A stretch of 53,360 nucleotides of DNA from Akkermansia muciniphila (GTDB lineage: Bacteria > Verrucomicrobiota > Verrucomicrobiia > Limisphaerales > UBA9464): the NCBI GenBank assembly GCA_945898055.1, contig CAMDGV010000030.1, positions 1 through 53,360 of the forward strand, given 5' to 3'. Numbering within the stretch: the stretch's first letter is position 1; every line of letters begins with the position of its first letter. Of this stretch, positions 46,364-53,360 are shown one piece after another. A program made the translations under genes and the position numbers. The notes beneath the pieces were generated by a model that saw only the letters and a program-made list of their open reading frames with translations, was not told where the DNA came from and made no database searches.

Positions 46364-47788
46364 TCAGGCAATGACGCCTTGGATGACGTTCCCGTGGACG
46401 TCAGTAAGTCGATAATCACGACCCCCTTGGCGAAAGGTCAATTTCTCGTGATTAATACCAGCGAGGTGCAATACGGTGGCGTGGAGGTCGTGAAAGTCGG
46501 TAATCTTGTCGACGGCCTTCATTCCAAATTCATCGGTTGCCCCATAGACTGTGCCCCCTTTGATACCGCCGCCGGCTAAGAAAACCGAAAAGCCCTCCGA
46601 GTGATGATCACGACCGTCCGGACTCGGCGCGTGGGGAGTCCGTCCGAATTCTCCAGCCCACAAAATAAGCGTACTATCCAGTAGTCCCCGCTGTTTGAGA
46701 TCTTTAATTAACCCAGCGACAGCGCGGTCGGTTTGACGAGCGTTTTTCTCATGGCCTGCTTTGAGTCCGCCGTGTTGATCCCAAGTCCCGTTTGAAAGTC
46801 CGTAGGCACAATTGACTTGGACAAAACGCACTCCGTTTTCCACCAACCGCCGAGCCCGCACCATCTGCCGGGCATAAAGTCGGGTATTGAGGTCAGGATC
46901 ATCGAGACCGTAGAGGTTTCGGGTTGATTGACTTTCGCGACTCTCGTTTAAGACATCTGGCACCAAGGACTGCATTCGAGCCGCCAATTCATAATTTCGT
47001 ACCGCGCTCTCCACAGCATTATTTCCGCCTAAGCGAGCAGCAAAGGCTTCATCTTGCTGGCGTAACACATCTAGCTTGGTTCGTTGCACCGCAATTGAAT
47101 CCGATGGCACAAGATTATCGACAGGTTGTCCGTCAGCTCGAATAAAAGTGGCTTCATGATTTGCCGGAAGAAATCCGCTACTAAAAGCCTCTAAACCGCC
47201 GACCGGGACATGGCCAAAGCTAAGGACGACATATCCCGGTAGATTTTGGTTTTCGCTCCCGAGACCATAGTTCATCCAAGAACCGAGACTCGGTCGACCG
47301 GCTGAATTGTTGCCAGTATGGAGCAAAAGAACCGCCGTTGAGTGAATGGGTAAGTCAGCCTTCATCGAGCGGATAACGGCAATGTCATCGACACAAGTGG
47401 CAATGTGCGGAAATAGGTCGCTGACGGGTGTCCCGCTTTGTCCGTGCTGCGAGAATTTCCACGGGCTTTTCACCCACTTGCGCGAAGCGTCGCCGATCCA
47501 AGGTTGCCCTTCTTTTTTGTCCAGCATCGGCTTTGGGTCAAAGGAGTCCACGTGAGAGACTCCTCCGTCCATAAAGAGGAAAATCACACTCTTGGCCTTC
47601 GCAGGAAGGTGGGGAGGCCTCGTCGAGTCGATAAACTTGGCACTCTGACCCTGAGCTAAGGCTGACCAAGCCATCCAAGCAAACCCAGTGGCACTCGATT
47701 TAAGCAAGTCTCGACGACTTAATGTCCCGGGTCGGAGGCTGGAATACGGTCGACTTTGGTGGGACCTTTGAAAAAAAGAGTGACTCAT
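46364..47788 (-). CDS. DUF1501 (sulfatase-like) Tat-exported protein
   Basis: 474 residues. Twin-arginine signal (SRRDLLKSSATGFAWMAW), then the DUF1501 body: VIFLFMDGGVSHVDSFDPKP near the start, WAGEFGRTPHAPSPDGRDHH, and HLAGINHEKLTFRQGGRDYR near the end. It is a fold relative of alkaline phosphatase/sulfatase, with unknown activity. DUF1501 genes are normally paired with a PSD1 gene as here; the starts and stops overlap by four bases (ATGA). Confidence 0.92.
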   Translation of the reverse strand: MSHSFFQRSHQSRPYSSLRPGTLSRRDLLKSSATGFAWMAWSALAQGQSAKFIDSTRPPHLPAKAKSVIFLFMDGGVSHVDSFDPKPMLDKKEGQPWIGDASRKWVKSPWKFSQHGQSGTPVSDLFPHIATCVDDIAVIRSMKADLPIHSTAVLLLHTGNNSAGRPSLGSWMNYGLGSENQNLPGYVVLSFGHVPVGGLEAFSSGFLPANHEATFIRADGQPVDNLVPSDSIAVQRTKLDVLRQQDEAFAARLGGNNAVESAVRNYELAARMQSLVPDVLNESRESQSTRNLYGLDDPDLNTRLYARQMVRARRLVENGVRFVQVNCAYGLSNGTWDQHGGLKAGHEKNARQTDRAVAGLIKDLKQRGLLDSTLILWAGEFGRTPHAPSPDGRDHHSEGFSVFLAGGGIKGGTVYGATDEFGMKAVDKITDFHDLHATVLHLAGINHEKLTFRQGGRDYRLTDVHGNVIQGVIA

Positions 47789-50700
47789 GGAATAAAGATG
47801 AATTCCTTTAAATTAAACAGCGTATGGGCCAAGTCTTTCCAAACGGTGCGATCATTCAGGATCTCCGTTTCGGCAACGGCATGGGTTGCGGCTAAAGTCC
47901 GCAGAACCTGAGTGAATTGGTTGACTTCTTTTGGGCTGGCAGGCCGTCCTAATCCACTTTTGAACATGGCTTCGATCCGTTCAGTCGTGTCGCGATGCCG
48001 CTCCGTTAACAGTAACCCAGCCCAGAGGTCAGCCATGGCTAAAACGAAAGGGTCATTGAGTAAGGCGAGGCTTTGTGCCGGAACGTTTGAAGCATCTCGA
48101 CGCCCTTGAGTGACCTTGCCACCAGGTAAATTAAACGCGCCCAAAAAGTGGGGTGACTCCATCAATTGTACCTTTAAATAAAGGCTTCGACGCCCGTGGC
48201 CATCGATAGGACCGGTGTAGAGCCGTTTATCAGTATCCGCTTTTTCGCGATACGGATGAACGCTCGGGCCGTAAAGTCGCGGATCGAGACGGCCTGACAC
48301 CGCGAGAAGGCTATCACGAATGACCTCAGCTTCGGCCCGGCGAGCGGAGTAATGGGAGAGCAGGCGGTTGTCAGGATCGTGGAGTCGAGCTCCCTCGGTG
48401 GGGCTATTAGCAGATTGAAAGGCTTCGCTCAGGACCAAAGTGCGAATCAATTTTTTGATCGACCAACCATCGGAAATAAATTGTGAGGCGAGATAATCTA
48501 AAAGCTCTGGGTGCGAGGGGGCTTCACCCAAATGGCCGAAGTCATCCGGTGTCGTCACCAAACCCTTGCCAAAGACCCATTGCCAAGCTCGGTTGACGAG
48601 GACCCGACGGGTCAATGGATTGTCGGATCGAGTGATGAGTTGGGCCACCTCTGCACGACCACTTCCCTGAAAATCGCCTTTGAAACCGCTCGGCGTTAGG
48701 GCTCGGAGATAGCCTCGTTCAGCCAATTCTCCCGGCTTCTCAGAGTCGCCCCGTTGCAAAATGGCTTGAGTAAATCCTGGTCCTTCATCGGCTATTCCTG
48801 GGATCACGGTGGGCGAGGTAATCTGTTTTTCAATTGACCGATAGTTGGTTAAAAGTCGGGTCAAACGCGGCGTGGAATTTGTCCGGTTAGAAAGGAGTCG
48901 ATTCTTCACCAACCAATCGAGCCATTGGACATCGTCATCGGTGGCTCGATTTGCTGCAAATGAGGCGACGACATCTTTAGCAATTGAGGCGTAACGGCTA
49001 GCCACTTCTGCTTGGGTGGAGGGAGTGGGTTGAGAAAATAAACGAGCCAGAGGACTTAGATCCTCGCGGGGTGTTTCTACGGTATTGTGTTGCACAATAC
49101 GCCGTACACCCCACCAAGTGCGGGGGTTTTTGGAATGTTCCGCGAAAGTGCCCCGCAGGTTTTCTGAGTCTTTACCAAGTGTCCCGAGTATATCCGGAAA
49201 TTTAGGGCTATCCCAGAAGGTCAACAATTCCGCATAGGGGCGAAGTTGGTCGGTTTTCTCTGGAAAGTCCACCGTGACCCAAGTCCACTCGTTATGATGG
49301 ATAGAATGTTGATGGTTATAATTCAGTTGGCAGTTATTGAAGACAATTCGTGCCAGACTATAACGACCTCCTTGTACTTCGAAACTGAGTTTACTTTTTC
49401 TGCGTTGTAGAGTCGGGGACCGGAGTGCCCCGTTCAGGCGGTCGGACAGGGCATAGGTGAACAATCCTGAGGGGAGGACCCCTTTAAGAACGGAATCGCC
49501 TTCCAGCGAGATCAGAAAATCGTCGTGCACCGACACTCCGCCCCGCAGTCCCATGCCATCGGTATGCCACTCCTTTGGTAGCTCGCGCCGAAAATCGGCG
49601 AGTGTGGCGAAGTTTGTGCGGTTAAATTCAGAGCGAAGGTTGGCTTCTCCAGTCCTCGTGGCGCCTAACTTAGACCACTCTTCACTAATGTTTTGGACCT
49701 CGGGCCGGGTGACGCCATACCAAGCGTGCAGGGGATGGTTGATAGGGGGGGCTTTACCCTTTAGATCAGCGACCAGTCCTTGCAATTTGGGGACATCCAC
49801 TGTGGGTGCCTCGTTTTGCCAAACGGTAGCAAGTTCGGCGCGAACCTCTTGCTTCAATCGTTGCAATTGGATCAGGGCGTCTCGATTGACCTCGGGAGCA
49901 TCCAAGGTTTGCTGAACCAACCGAGAACTGCGGAGGACGCCAAGAAGCGCGTGGTAATCTTTCGTCGAGACGGCATCTAACTTATGGTCGTGACAACGGG
50001 CACAGGCGACCGTCGTCGCTTGAAACGTTTTGGTAAGGGTATCGAGTTGGTTATCAATTATATCATAACCAATCGATCTAAAGGTGACGCAACTATCATG
50101 GTTCACCTCGCCGAAACGATAAAAGGCAGGACCGATGGCGGATTCATTGTAGTGGCCAGTCAGATTCCAACGGGGCTTGGCTAACAAATCGCCAGCAATG
50201 TGCTCGCGAACCAACTGGTCGTAGGGCAGGTCGCCATTAAAAGCGCGGATTAAATAATCCCGATAGCGCCACGCATAAGCCACATCGTAATTCCACTCGC
50301 TGCCATGCGTCTCGGTGAAACGGACAACGTCGAGCCAATGACGGGTGAAACGTTCACCAAACTGAGGGCTCGCCAGTAATCGATCGACAAGTGCCGAGTA
50401 GGCTTTCACCGGGTTCTTCCGCGAAGCCAACGTAAAACCCTCCACATCCACGGCGGTAGGAGGAAGTCCAGTGAGGATCAAAGTTGCACGACGAAGAAGA
50501 GTCATAGCATCGGCGCGAGGAGAGGGAATAAGACCCGATTTCGCCATTTGGTCCCGCAAATAGAGGTCGACTATTTTAGGTGGTTTGTCGGTAGAAAGTG
50601 AGCGAGACGGCCGGAGTCGGCGGACCGGTAGCAAGCTCCACCAGTTTTGGCGCTGGGCAAAAACCTGATCCCAATTCCCTCGCACCTTGAGGTCAGGCGG

Positions 50701-51099
50701 GGAAATTCGAGGGTCAAAAGCACCGTGTTCAATCCAATTTTTTAGATCAGCAATTTCTGTTTCGCTGAGTTTGACTCTGACCTTTTCCGGTGGTCGACCT
50801 TCTTGCTCGGACCAATGCACCGCATTAAAGAGCAGGGAATCATTCGGTCTGCTGGGGATGAGTGCTGGACCGGAGTCACCACCCTTTTGCCACCCTAATT
50901 TACTATCCAACAGGAGCCCACCTTTCTGCTGTTTTCCGGTACTGTGACATTCATAGCAGTGTTGACTCAGTAGCGGTCGTATTCGGCTCTCAAAAAAGGC
51001 ATTTGAATCATGAGCCAAAACAGCGGCCATCGAGGGAAGCAGGAGGCACACTGCCAGAAGTAATTGTCTCCAAGAGTCGCATTTTGACTTTAAATCCAT
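47785..51099 (-). CDS. PSD1/planctomycete cytochrome-type protein (DUF1549-DUF1553)
   Basis: 1104 residues. Signal peptide at 1-30, then a planctomycete-type cytochrome domain with one heme-binding motif (CYECHSTGKQQKGG), DUF1549 (PPKIVDLYLRDQMAKSGL, ATLILTGLPPTAVDVEGF, FGERFTRHWLDVVRF), a beta-rich middle part, and DUF1553 (DNPLTRRVLVNRAWQWVFGK, PDDFGHLGEAPSHPELLDYL). Paired with DUF1501. These pairs are abundant in Planctomycetes and Verrucomicrobia and are thought to act on extracellular polysaccharides, but they are unproven. Confidence 0.95.
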   Translation of the reverse strand: MDLKSKCDSWRQLLLAVCLLLPSMAAVLAHDSNAFFESRIRPLLSQHCYECHSTGKQQKGGLLLDSKLGWQKGGDSGPALIPSRPNDSLLFNAVHWSEQEGRPPEKVRVKLSETEIADLKNWIEHGAFDPRISPPDLKVRGNWDQVFAQRQNWWSLLPVRRLRPSRSLSTDKPPKIVDLYLRDQMAKSGLIPSPRADAMTLLRRATLILTGLPPTAVDVEGFTLASRKNPVKAYSALVDRLLASPQFGERFTRHWLDVVRFTETHGSEWNYDVAYAWRYRDYLIRAFNGDLPYDQLVREHIAGDLLAKPRWNLTGHYNESAIGPAFYRFGEVNHDSCVTFRSIGYDIIDNQLDTLTKTFQATTVACARCHDHKLDAVSTKDYHALLGVLRSSRLVQQTLDAPEVNRDALIQLQRLKQEVRAELATVWQNEAPTVDVPKLQGLVADLKGKAPPINHPLHAWYGVTRPEVQNISEEWSKLGATRTGEANLRSEFNRTNFATLADFRRELPKEWHTDGMGLRGGVSVHDDFLISLEGDSVLKGVLPSGLFTYALSDRLNGALRSPTLQRRKSKLSFEVQGGRYSLARIVFNNCQLNYNHQHSIHHNEWTWVTVDFPEKTDQLRPYAELLTFWDSPKFPDILGTLGKDSENLRGTFAEHSKNPRTWWGVRRIVQHNTVETPREDLSPLARLFSQPTPSTQAEVASRYASIAKDVVASFAANRATDDDVQWLDWLVKNRLLSNRTNSTPRLTRLLTNYRSIEKQITSPTVIPGIADEGPGFTQAILQRGDSEKPGELAERGYLRALTPSGFKGDFQGSGRAEVAQLITRSDNPLTRRVLVNRAWQWVFGKGLVTTPDDFGHLGEAPSHPELLDYLASQFISDGWSIKKLIRTLVLSEAFQSANSPTEGARLHDPDNRLLSHYSARRAEAEVIRDSLLAVSGRLDPRLYGPSVHPYREKADTDKRLYTGPIDGHGRRSLYLKVQLMESPHFLGAFNLPGGKVTQGRRDASNVPAQSLALLNDPFVLAMADLWAGLLLTERHRDTTERIEAMFKSGLGRPASPKEVNQFTQVLRTLAATHAVAETEILNDRTVWKDLAHTLFNLKEFIFIP

Positions 51100-51204
51100 C
51101 GAGGAAAAGAGATTTAGGTAAGGTGAAAACGTAAATCATTTAGATGGACAAGGACGACATTTATTTAGAGGAAAGGAAATTGATGGGAATTGTTTTTTGA
51201 CATG

Positions 51205-51354
51205 GAGGGGGAAAATGACGCTTGGCGGGCAGTCGATAGGAGGCTCGAATTTGTGCGAATTTGCGCGTCAGTGCAGCGCCGGTCGAGACTGAACGTGGCG
51301 TAGTGATCAGGTTGGGAGTCCGACAAAGCGCGGCGTTCAGGGTTGGAACGACTT
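51205..51354 (-). pseudogene. Decayed J-domain (DnaJ-like) fragment
   Basis: On the minus strand the frame reads PDHYATFSLDRRCTDAQIR, which lines up residue by residue with the J-domain start (DYYxxLGxxxxAxxxxIKxAYR). A duplicated CGAATTTG (51246 and 51256, ten bases apart) then shifts the frame. If one copy is removed, it continues ASYRLPAKRHFP, the helix and HPD region with the HPD motif lost (HFP). It has no start codon or C-terminal domain and is a gene fossil. Confidence 0.7.
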
Positions 51355-51394
51355 ACTGATAGGTGGAATTTGCTTTTTGAGGCGGAGTTCAAGA
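51355..51394 (+). repeat. Direct repeat, copy at the left end of the G+C-rich islet
   Basis: A 40-base copy that matches 53155-53191 except for a three-base insertion (GTG). Core: GAATTTGCTTTTTGAGGCGG. It forms the truncated end of the GT2 pseudogene. Confidence 0.8.
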
Positions 51395-51863
51395 CCGAGT
51401 GCGCGAGTGCAGTAGTCTTCTTCTTCGTGCCAGAAGCCACCGAGGGCACGGGCCGCTGCACCGCGGACGAAGGAGCAGCACCCCCGCACCGTATCGACCG
51501 GCCCGCTGTTCGCCGTGTGCTCAGGGAGAATATCGCGCCGGGACTCGTGCACCTGGATCGTGAAGACCCAGCGGCCCGCAACACCGAGACGTGGCTGGGT
51601 GGCGAAGGCGTCACGAAAGGGGACGTCCTAGCCGGTCTTCACTTCGATGTCGTTGTCGAAAAAGGCGAGGAGGTCGTCATCGCCCATGGCGGGCAGCATG
51701 CGCTCGAAGAGTCGGCTGCGCCCGCCACTCACCCGGAGGTTGTCGGTGCGGAGTTCGACGTCGAACCGTGGATCATCGAGCGCGGCCAGAAACGCCGGCG
51801 TCTCGTCGGTCGAGACAGTGTCGACGATCGACGCACGCCAGTCCCCACCGGTATACGCTTGCA

Positions 51864-51897
51864 GCGTGTGATGCAGCGACGCGTGTGATGCAGCACG
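51864..51897 (-). repeat. 17-base tandem duplication in the GT2 pseudogene
   Basis: The 14-base unit GCGTGTGATGCAGC occurs at 51864 and again at 51881, 17 bases on. The offset is not a multiple of three, so the second copy breaks the reading frame. Confidence 0.8.
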
Positions 51898-51941
51898 TTG
51901 TGGGTGAGGGTACCGATATGCAGGACCGCCATCGTGTCCGC

Positions 51942-53045
51942 TCAGACCAACGATTCAAGGACGCGGACCATCGCGCTGGCCGAGGCGTCCCAGCTGAACT
52001 GCGTGGCCGTGGCGAGGCCGGCCACGTTGCGCTGGCGGCCATCACTCTGGCGCAGGGCGTGCACCGCGCGCAACTGCATCACGAGTTGATCGTGTTGCGC
52101 CGTACCCCAGGCGGCCCACCGTCCGGCGGTCGCGCCACCGGCGGCGGGCTCGAGCTCGTCGATGCGAATGAGTCTGGCATTCTCGGGGACGAGGAACTGC
52201 CGGTGCGCCGAATAGTCGGTCGCGATCACGTCGCGGCCCATGGCGAGCATCTCCAGCGCCTCGAGATTCCATCCTTCCGCGCGCGCCACAAACACGCCGC
52301 AGTCGGCGGCCGCCATCCAGCCGGCGACCTCGTGCTGCGATGGCAGCTCCTCGGTCAGCAGCGTGATCTTAGCGGTCATCGGCGATCGGTGGAACGGCTT
52401 GAGCAGCGCCTCCATCTGTTCGCGGGAGAGGAACGGGTTGCCGCAAACGAGCACCAGATGGACGCTGTCCTTGGGCGTAAACGCCGCCTCGAAGGCCCGC
52501 AGCAATTCGAGCTGCCCCTTGCGGGGCTCGAGCTTGCCGACCTGCAGGAAGGTGGTCTCCTTGAACGTTCGGGCCGGCGTGACCTGCTCATGGAACACGG
52601 CGCGGTCTACGCCGAGCGGCACCACGTGAATCGGGAGCGAGTTGACCCCGTTCTCCAGACAGACCTGGCGGGCCCAATCGCTGCACACCATCAGCGCATC
52701 CTGGCTGTGGAGGTTATGGAGTTCGCGCGGCGTGAAGGTGTCGAGTTCGAAGATGGTGAACCCGACCCTGGGGCCACGCCCGATGTGCTGGGCCAGGTCG
52801 AACTGCTGCGACAGGCGCACACTCGGCGCGTCGGGGCGATAGCTCCCTTGCGCCTCGAGCGCGGCGCGCAGCTTGGGATTCTCGGTGAGCGACGCGTCGA
52901 CGGGACCGATCGGGAAATAGGCGACAGGGATGCGTTGCTGCTGCAGCGCGCGCAGGAGATGGGCTCCGGCGACGCCGTAGCCCGTGCGCGAGTGCGACGA
53001 CTGGAAGGTGAACCCGTTGGTGACGATCGAGGACGGCGACGCCAT
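51942..53045 (-). CDS. GT4-family glycosyltransferase in the G+C-rich islet
   Basis: 367 residues from the ATG at 53045 (MASPSSIVTNGFTFQSSHSR); the longer frame to 53333 runs through the direct repeat. GT-B features: SRTGYGVAGAHLLRALQQQ (Gly-rich loop), PIHVVPLGVDRAVFH, FLQVGKLEPRKGQLELLRA, and the E-x7-E segment EGWNLEALEMLAMGRDVIA. Strongly G+C-rich compared with genes to the left. It is in an operon with the GT2 pseudogene (nine-base gap) and bounded by a direct repeat, which suggests transfer. Confidence 0.9.
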   Translation of the reverse strand: MASPSSIVTNGFTFQSSHSRTGYGVAGAHLLRALQQQRIPVAYFPIGPVDASLTENPKLRAALEAQGSYRPDAPSVRLSQQFDLAQHIGRGPRVGFTIFELDTFTPRELHNLHSQDALMVCSDWARQVCLENGVNSLPIHVVPLGVDRAVFHEQVTPARTFKETTFLQVGKLEPRKGQLELLRAFEAAFTPKDSVHLVLVCGNPFLSREQMEALLKPFHRSPMTAKITLLTEELPSQHEVAGWMAAADCGVFVARAEGWNLEALEMLAMGRDVIATDYSAHRQFLVPENARLIRIDELEPAAGGATAGRWAAWGTAQHDQLVMQLRAVHALRQSDGRQRNVAGLATATQFSWDASASAMVRVLESLV

Positions 53046-53154
53046 GATATGCAGACCCGCGCGGTTTCCCGGGGGGGCATGGGTGTCGGCGGCGACAGGA
53101 AAGATGTCGAGCACGGGTTCGGCGGCGGTGCCTTCTACCAGTGACGTCGGAAGG

Positions 53155-53191
53155 ACTGATAGGAATTTGCTTTTTGAGGCGGAGTTCAAGA
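53155..53191 (+). repeat. Direct repeat, copy at the right end of the G+C-rich islet
   Basis: A 37-base copy of the element at 51355-51394 in the same orientation, immediately upstream (on the minus strand) of the GT4 gene. The three-base difference keeps the frame (LELRLKKQIP in both). Confidence 0.8.
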
Positions 53192-53242
53192 GACCTGTCG
53201 AAAGGTGAAGCACCGTGCATCCCGAAGTTGTTGGTGGTTTAG

Positions 53243-53360
53243 CTGGACTATCTCTTCGGTACGGGCCACAGTCGGCGCATCGAAACTGAATTTGCATTAC
53301 AGGGGCGTCAAATTGCGCCCGGGGATTTACCATGGCTGCAGGGCTGGATTGATGCGAATC
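53243..53360 (+). CDS. Start of a DUF4338/transposon-type protein (cut by window edge)
   Basis: Open frame from after a stop at 53240 to the window edge, with no ATG, GTG or TTG. The reading EFALQGRQIAPGDLPWLQGW, followed by IDAN, resembles the N-terminus of DUF4338 proteins (also found in Druantia defence and transposon-type genes), whose pattern is G-R-x-I...L..L..WI..NP. Only 39 codons are visible, so the assignment is tentative. It may be a decayed copy or start at a non-standard codon. Confidence 0.4.
   Translation, partial: MDYLFGTGHSRRIETEFALQGRQIAPGDLPWLQGWIDAN

Larger units (their letters stand above)
51337..51932 (-). pseudogene. Broken GT2-family glycosyltransferase gene
   Basis: Starts at an ATG at 51932 (MAVLHIGTLTHNVLHHT), nine bases after the GT4 stop. 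Two defects: (1) a 17-base tandem duplication at 51864-51897 that shifts the frame; with one copy removed the reading continues LQAYTGGDWRASIVDTVSTD; (2) an in-frame TAG at the residue that is Trp in homologues (KTG*DVPF), just after the DND motif (LAFFDNDIEVKTG). Downstream is a clear GT2 C-terminal core (GCCSFVRGAAARALGGF, HEEEDYCTRA). It is truncated where it enters the direct repeat. Without repair it makes no full enzyme. Confidence 0.75.

Noticed and set aside
46259-46579. 106-codon plus-strand frame
   Set aside because: Lies mostly over the end of the DUF1501 gene on the other strand; a shadow frame.
51942-53333. Longer GT4 frame starting at 53333
   Set aside because: The added N-terminus runs through the direct repeat and is unlike the family; ATG at 53045 is preferred.

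Overview
The window looks like a chromosomal piece of a Verrucomicrobiota bacterium. Evidence for this is a planctomycete-type cytochrome/PSD1 protein paired with a DUF1501 protein, a PEP-CTERM sorting tail, a relic pseudopilin with the N-terminal FTLIELLVVIA motif, a Tat-exported sugar-isomerase-like protein, and IPT/TIG and DUF6600-like surface proteins. Base composition is moderate over most of the window. Two patches stand out by eye: an A+T-rich glycan patch (about 26.15-28.98 kb) and a G+C-rich islet near the right end (about 51.36-53.19 kb). No rRNA, tRNA, CRISPR array or complete insertion sequence was found.

Layout. 1-2468: MacA/MacB-type efflux operon on the minus strand (fusion protein, ATPase, start of the permease). 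2896-5172: SulP anion transporter fused to a beta-carbonic anhydrase. 5.2-9.6 kb, minus strand: phosphohexomutase, dprA, pyrH, frr and a small ORF downstream of frr. 9.7-15.7 kb, plus strand: NTP pyrophosphatase, membrane-anchored amidase, an exported unknown, an alkaline phosphatase and a PEP-CTERM protein with a strong terminator. 15.9-20.5 kb: a lone cyclic-nucleotide-binding domain, a gene-poor stretch with a broken pseudopilin, VanZ and ComEC. 20.4-26.1 kb: three exported or surface proteins. 26.2-30.1 kb: O-antigen-ligase-like membrane protein and two GT4 glycosyltransferases.

30.1-38.9 kb: glycerate kinase bracketed by two copies of a related intergenic element, then TatD, ProS, an exported unknown, PhoU, two cupins and a DUF309 protein. 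39.1-44.1 kb: a membrane-anchored unknown, a 1144-residue protein that I think is a diphosphate-dependent PEP carboxykinase, and an orphan LolD-like ATPase. 44.2-51.1 kb: TPMT-like methyltransferase, isomerase-like protein, DUF1501 and PSD1. 51.2-53.36 kb: a decayed J-domain fragment and a G+C-rich islet with an intact GT4 and a broken GT2, bounded by a 37-40 bp direct repeat. At the edge is the start of what looks like a DUF4338/transposon-type protein.

The core genes (frr, pyrH, dprA, proS, rdgB, tatD, comEC) are ordinary. The most interesting parts are the repeat-bounded islet with two neighbouring relics, each broken by a short tandem duplication; the PEP carboxykinase candidate; the paired elements around glycerate kinase; and the A+T-rich glycan patch.
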